The position numbers and the translations under genes are program-made. The notes under the pieces were generated by a model. The model had not been told where the DNA came from, did no database searches, and was given only the letters and a program-made list of their open reading frames with translations. Below, one piece after another: positions 36,302 through 38,057 of a stretch of DNA of 38,057 bases (within the stretch, counting starts at the first letter, position 1; each line of letters begins with the position of its first letter). The stretch comes from Methylomonas sp. (lineage in GTDB: Bacteria > Pseudomonadota > Gammaproteobacteria > Methylococcales > Methylomonadaceae): positions 1 to 38,057 of the forward strand of contig JALSJK010000169.1 of the NCBI GenBank assembly GCA_026989395.1, in the 5' to 3' direction.

Positions 36302-36568
36302 GTTTGAAATGGAGAAGATGGCTTTGGTTTTTGATATCCAAATTCCGCATTAATGAATGATGCTTCCTTAAAATTGATTTTTTATTACCTTTATAAAACG
36401 GAATCTAGTTATTTATAATCAGTCGCTTATGGGTGATTGTTGCAAATTATTAATCATCAAAAAACCAGTTTTGATTCGCAAAAAGGATAATTTCAACCGG
36501 GCAACCTGGTTAAATTTTATATATCGTCTATTCTTGAATAATTGGCACTATTTTCGGAGTCTAGATGG

Positions 36569-37462
36569 ATGGCAGGCGAGCAAAAACCCCATATACTGAT
36601 TGTTGATGATGAACAACTGAATCTCGAAATCATATCAGAGTATCTGGCTGATTGTGATTACCGAATAAGTACTGCTGAAGATGGCGAAATAGCCTGGTCC
36701 ATGTTGGAAAAACATCCACAAAGTTTTGATGTGATTTTGCTGGACAGGATGATGCCCAATCTTTCCGGTTTGAAAGTTTTGGAACGTATCAAAGAACACG
36801 AAATTCTAAAAAATTGCCCAGTAATTTTTCAAACCGCAAAAGCCAGTCACGATGATATTCTGGAAGGAATTTCTGCAGGTGCTTATTATTATCTGACCAA
36901 GCCGTTTGCTGAAGAAATGTTGTTGTCGATTGTCAATACAGCCGTTAATGACCGGTTGCGATTTAAAAAACTACAAACTGATCTCCATCAAACCAAACAA
37001 ACCATGGGCTTGTTGAAATCAGCCAGTTTCGATTTTCAAACTCCAGACGAGGCCCGTGCAATTGCTACCTTGATATCGAACGCTTGTACTGATCCTGAAA
37101 AAGTAGTTCTGGGTCTTACTGAGCTTATGATAAATGCTATTGAGCATGGTAATCTGGCTATCACTTATGAAGAAAAGTCAGTGCTTAATGCCAGTGGAGA
37201 GTGGCAACAGGAAGTAGAAAAAAGACTTGCTCAGACCGAAAATACCGAAAAATATGCCAAAATTCAGTTCAACAATAACTCTGAGGGGATACAAATAATC
37301 ATTACAGATCAAGGCAATGGTTTTGATTGGCAGGGCTATTTGGATTTTGATCCACAAAGGGCAATGGATAATCATGGGCGTGGTATCGCAATCGCTAATA
37401 AACTCAGTTTTAATCATATTGAATACAAAGGCAATGGAAATGAGGTTCATGCTTTTCTGTAA
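36569..37462 (+). CDS. Response regulator with RsbW-like ATPase output domain
   Basis: The 297-residue product joins a receiver domain (~1-125; acidic pocket VDDE, phospho-acceptor D59 in LLDRMMP, TAKAS, LTKPF) to a HATPase_c_2 domain of the anti-sigma/serine-kinase type (~150-297; ELMINAIEHGN N-box, ITDQGNGFDW, NHGRGIAIA). RsbW-like domains bind sigma factors or anti-anti-sigma proteins and can phosphorylate serine, so this would be a phosphorylation-controlled anti-sigma switch. The ATG at 36569 has GGAG nine bases upstream; a TTG at 36542 is in frame but without a ribosome site. It is followed by a PAS protein 20 bp later. No STAS or PP2C partner is within the window. Family is clear, target unknown. 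Confidence 0.85.
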   Translation: MAGEQKPHILIVDDEQLNLEIISEYLADCDYRISTAEDGEIAWSMLEKHPQSFDVILLDRMMPNLSGLKVLERIKEHEILKNCPVIFQTAKASHDDILEGISAGAYYYLTKPFAEEMLLSIVNTAVNDRLRFKKLQTDLHQTKQTMGLLKSASFDFQTPDEARAIATLISNACTDPEKVVLGLTELMINAIEHGNLAITYEEKSVLNASGEWQQEVEKRLAQTENTEKYAKIQFNNNSEGIQIIITDQGNGFDWQGYLDFDPQRAMDNHGRGIAIANKLSFNHIEYKGNGNEVHAFL

Positions 37463-37482
37463 TATGATCCCGAATTGATTTT

Positions 37483-37965
37483 ATGCAGAACTCGGAACGG
37501 CAGATAACACCGGATTCAGTTAAAAAGCTTCTGCAGGAACTGGTCGACCTAAAAAAACAGCATGAGGAGGTTTCCAAGGCTGGTTTTGACTTGATTTCCG
37601 CACAAACCAAACTTCAGTCGTTGCTGCATAATGCCACTGATGGCATTATTACTTTTAATCCGGATGGTACGGTGGCGACATTCAATCTCGCCGCCCAACA
37701 CATTTTTGGCTACACTGAAGGCGAGGTGATCAGCCGCAAAATTCCCGATCTGATTCCTTGTCCGGACTGGGTGGATGATAATGTCGCTGAGTATATCCGT
37801 TATTTTATTTTATCCCGATCGTCAGAAAATGTGCCATTACCGGGCAAGCACAGAATGGGGTTCGATATTCTGCTTCATGTTTCAACCGGATTGGCCAGCC
37901 AACATGACACGATATTATTTGATGACGAAGAAGATATACTATTCGCGATTAAGAATGCACATTAA
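37483..37965 (+). pseudogene. PAS-domain sensor protein, probably truncated by a mobile element
   Basis: The 160-residue frame has a coiled N-terminal helix (~10-45) and a PAS domain (~46-156: LLHNATDGIITFNPDGTVATFN..AAQHIFGYTEGEV). It ends in LFAIKNAH just where PAS proteins normally run into a DITERK-like linker and an output domain. A stop falls at 37963 and a transposase-like frame begins ~40 bp on. I infer that the sensor's C-terminal part (perhaps a kinase or cyclase) was cut off by an insertion near 37955-37970. The gene is in an operon with the REC-RsbW regulator, whose input it may have been. A natural PAS-only protein is possible. Confidence 0.6.
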
Positions 37966-38005
37966 CTAGCTGGCGCATTACATTGATTGCGAATATAATA
38001 GCGAC

Positions 38006-38057
38006 ATGAATGATTACCACCTATCAGACGACGAGATTAAACACCTTGAAGTGTTGC
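38006..38057 (+). CDS. 5' end of a probable IS630-type transposase (runs off the window)
   Basis: ATG at 38006 opens a frame reading MNDYHLSDDEIKHLEVL to the window end with no stop. The opening (x-D-Y-x-L-S-D-x-E-I-x-x-L) recalls the N-terminus of IS630-family transposases, which start with a helix-turn-helix region. This is from memory on only 17 residues. The family inserts at TA dinucleotides, and TA steps lie at 37963-37964 and 37967-37968. A -10-like tataat (37993-37998) precedes the ATG. The terminal repeat cannot be confirmed because the other end lies outside. Confidence 0.4.
   Translation, partial: MNDYHLSDDEIKHLEVL

Overview
The window is chromosomal DNA from an AT-leaning Gammaproteobacterium. 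The evidence is a set of neighbourhoods typical of that class: proA-nadD-rsfS, dapA-bamC, a full-length fused purL, slt, perM, bcp, gcvR and rnm (RNase AM). From memory of similar gene orders and repeat-derived ORFs, a member of the Methylococcales or a related free-living lineage is possible, but nothing here proves it and no methane-oxidation gene is present.

Layout. (1) 1-3394: a 5'-truncated aquaporin remnant, a secreted rhodanese/EF-hand protein, a secreted cysteine-motif protein of unknown role (minus strand), and a 695-bp gap carrying one copy of a 160-bp element with terminal inverted repeats. (2) 3395-9092: a PlsC-like acyltransferase and a GT2 glycosyltransferase (plus strand), converging on an RND efflux pair (minus strand). 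(3) 9339-14454: flavin reductase and proA, then nadD-rsfS behind a large palindromic element, then a DUF3617 protein, dapA and bamC. (4) 14522-19110: purL and hsp20, ending in the second copy of the 160-bp element (opposite orientation) and a strong intrinsic terminator. (5) 19181-24165, all minus strand: two unrecognised membrane proteins, one a 2TM channel-like protein with a degenerate filter, then an operon read as ABC exporter, RNase AM-like PHP protein, FetB-like permease. (6) 24236-27844: slt, perM-like transporter, bcp. (7) 27929-38057, a signalling region: HDOD protein, a 1682-residue hybrid kinase/phosphorelay/GGDEF/EAL protein, GcvR-like ACT protein, a SPOR-domain protein, a REC-RsbW-like response regulator, and a PAS protein that seems cut off by a mobile element whose transposase runs off the window.

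Much of the coding content is conserved housekeeping: proline, NAD, lysine and purine synthesis, ribosome silencing, outer-membrane assembly and murein turnover. The less ordinary material is in the non-coding and structural layer: two copies of a MITE-like 160-bp element, a ~155-bp near-perfect palindrome inside the proA-nadD interval, a perfect 19-bp inverted repeat (27 bp with a bulge) inside the acyltransferase coding sequence, a 13-bp-stem hairpin inside a possible 34-codon ORF, and a possible Shine-Dalgarno-masking stem upstream of hsp20. I do not see a clear new defence or biosynthetic system. The best candidates for undescribed biology are the repeat families, the degenerate channel with its small membrane neighbour, the cysteine-motif secreted protein, and the REC-RsbW/PAS signalling pair.
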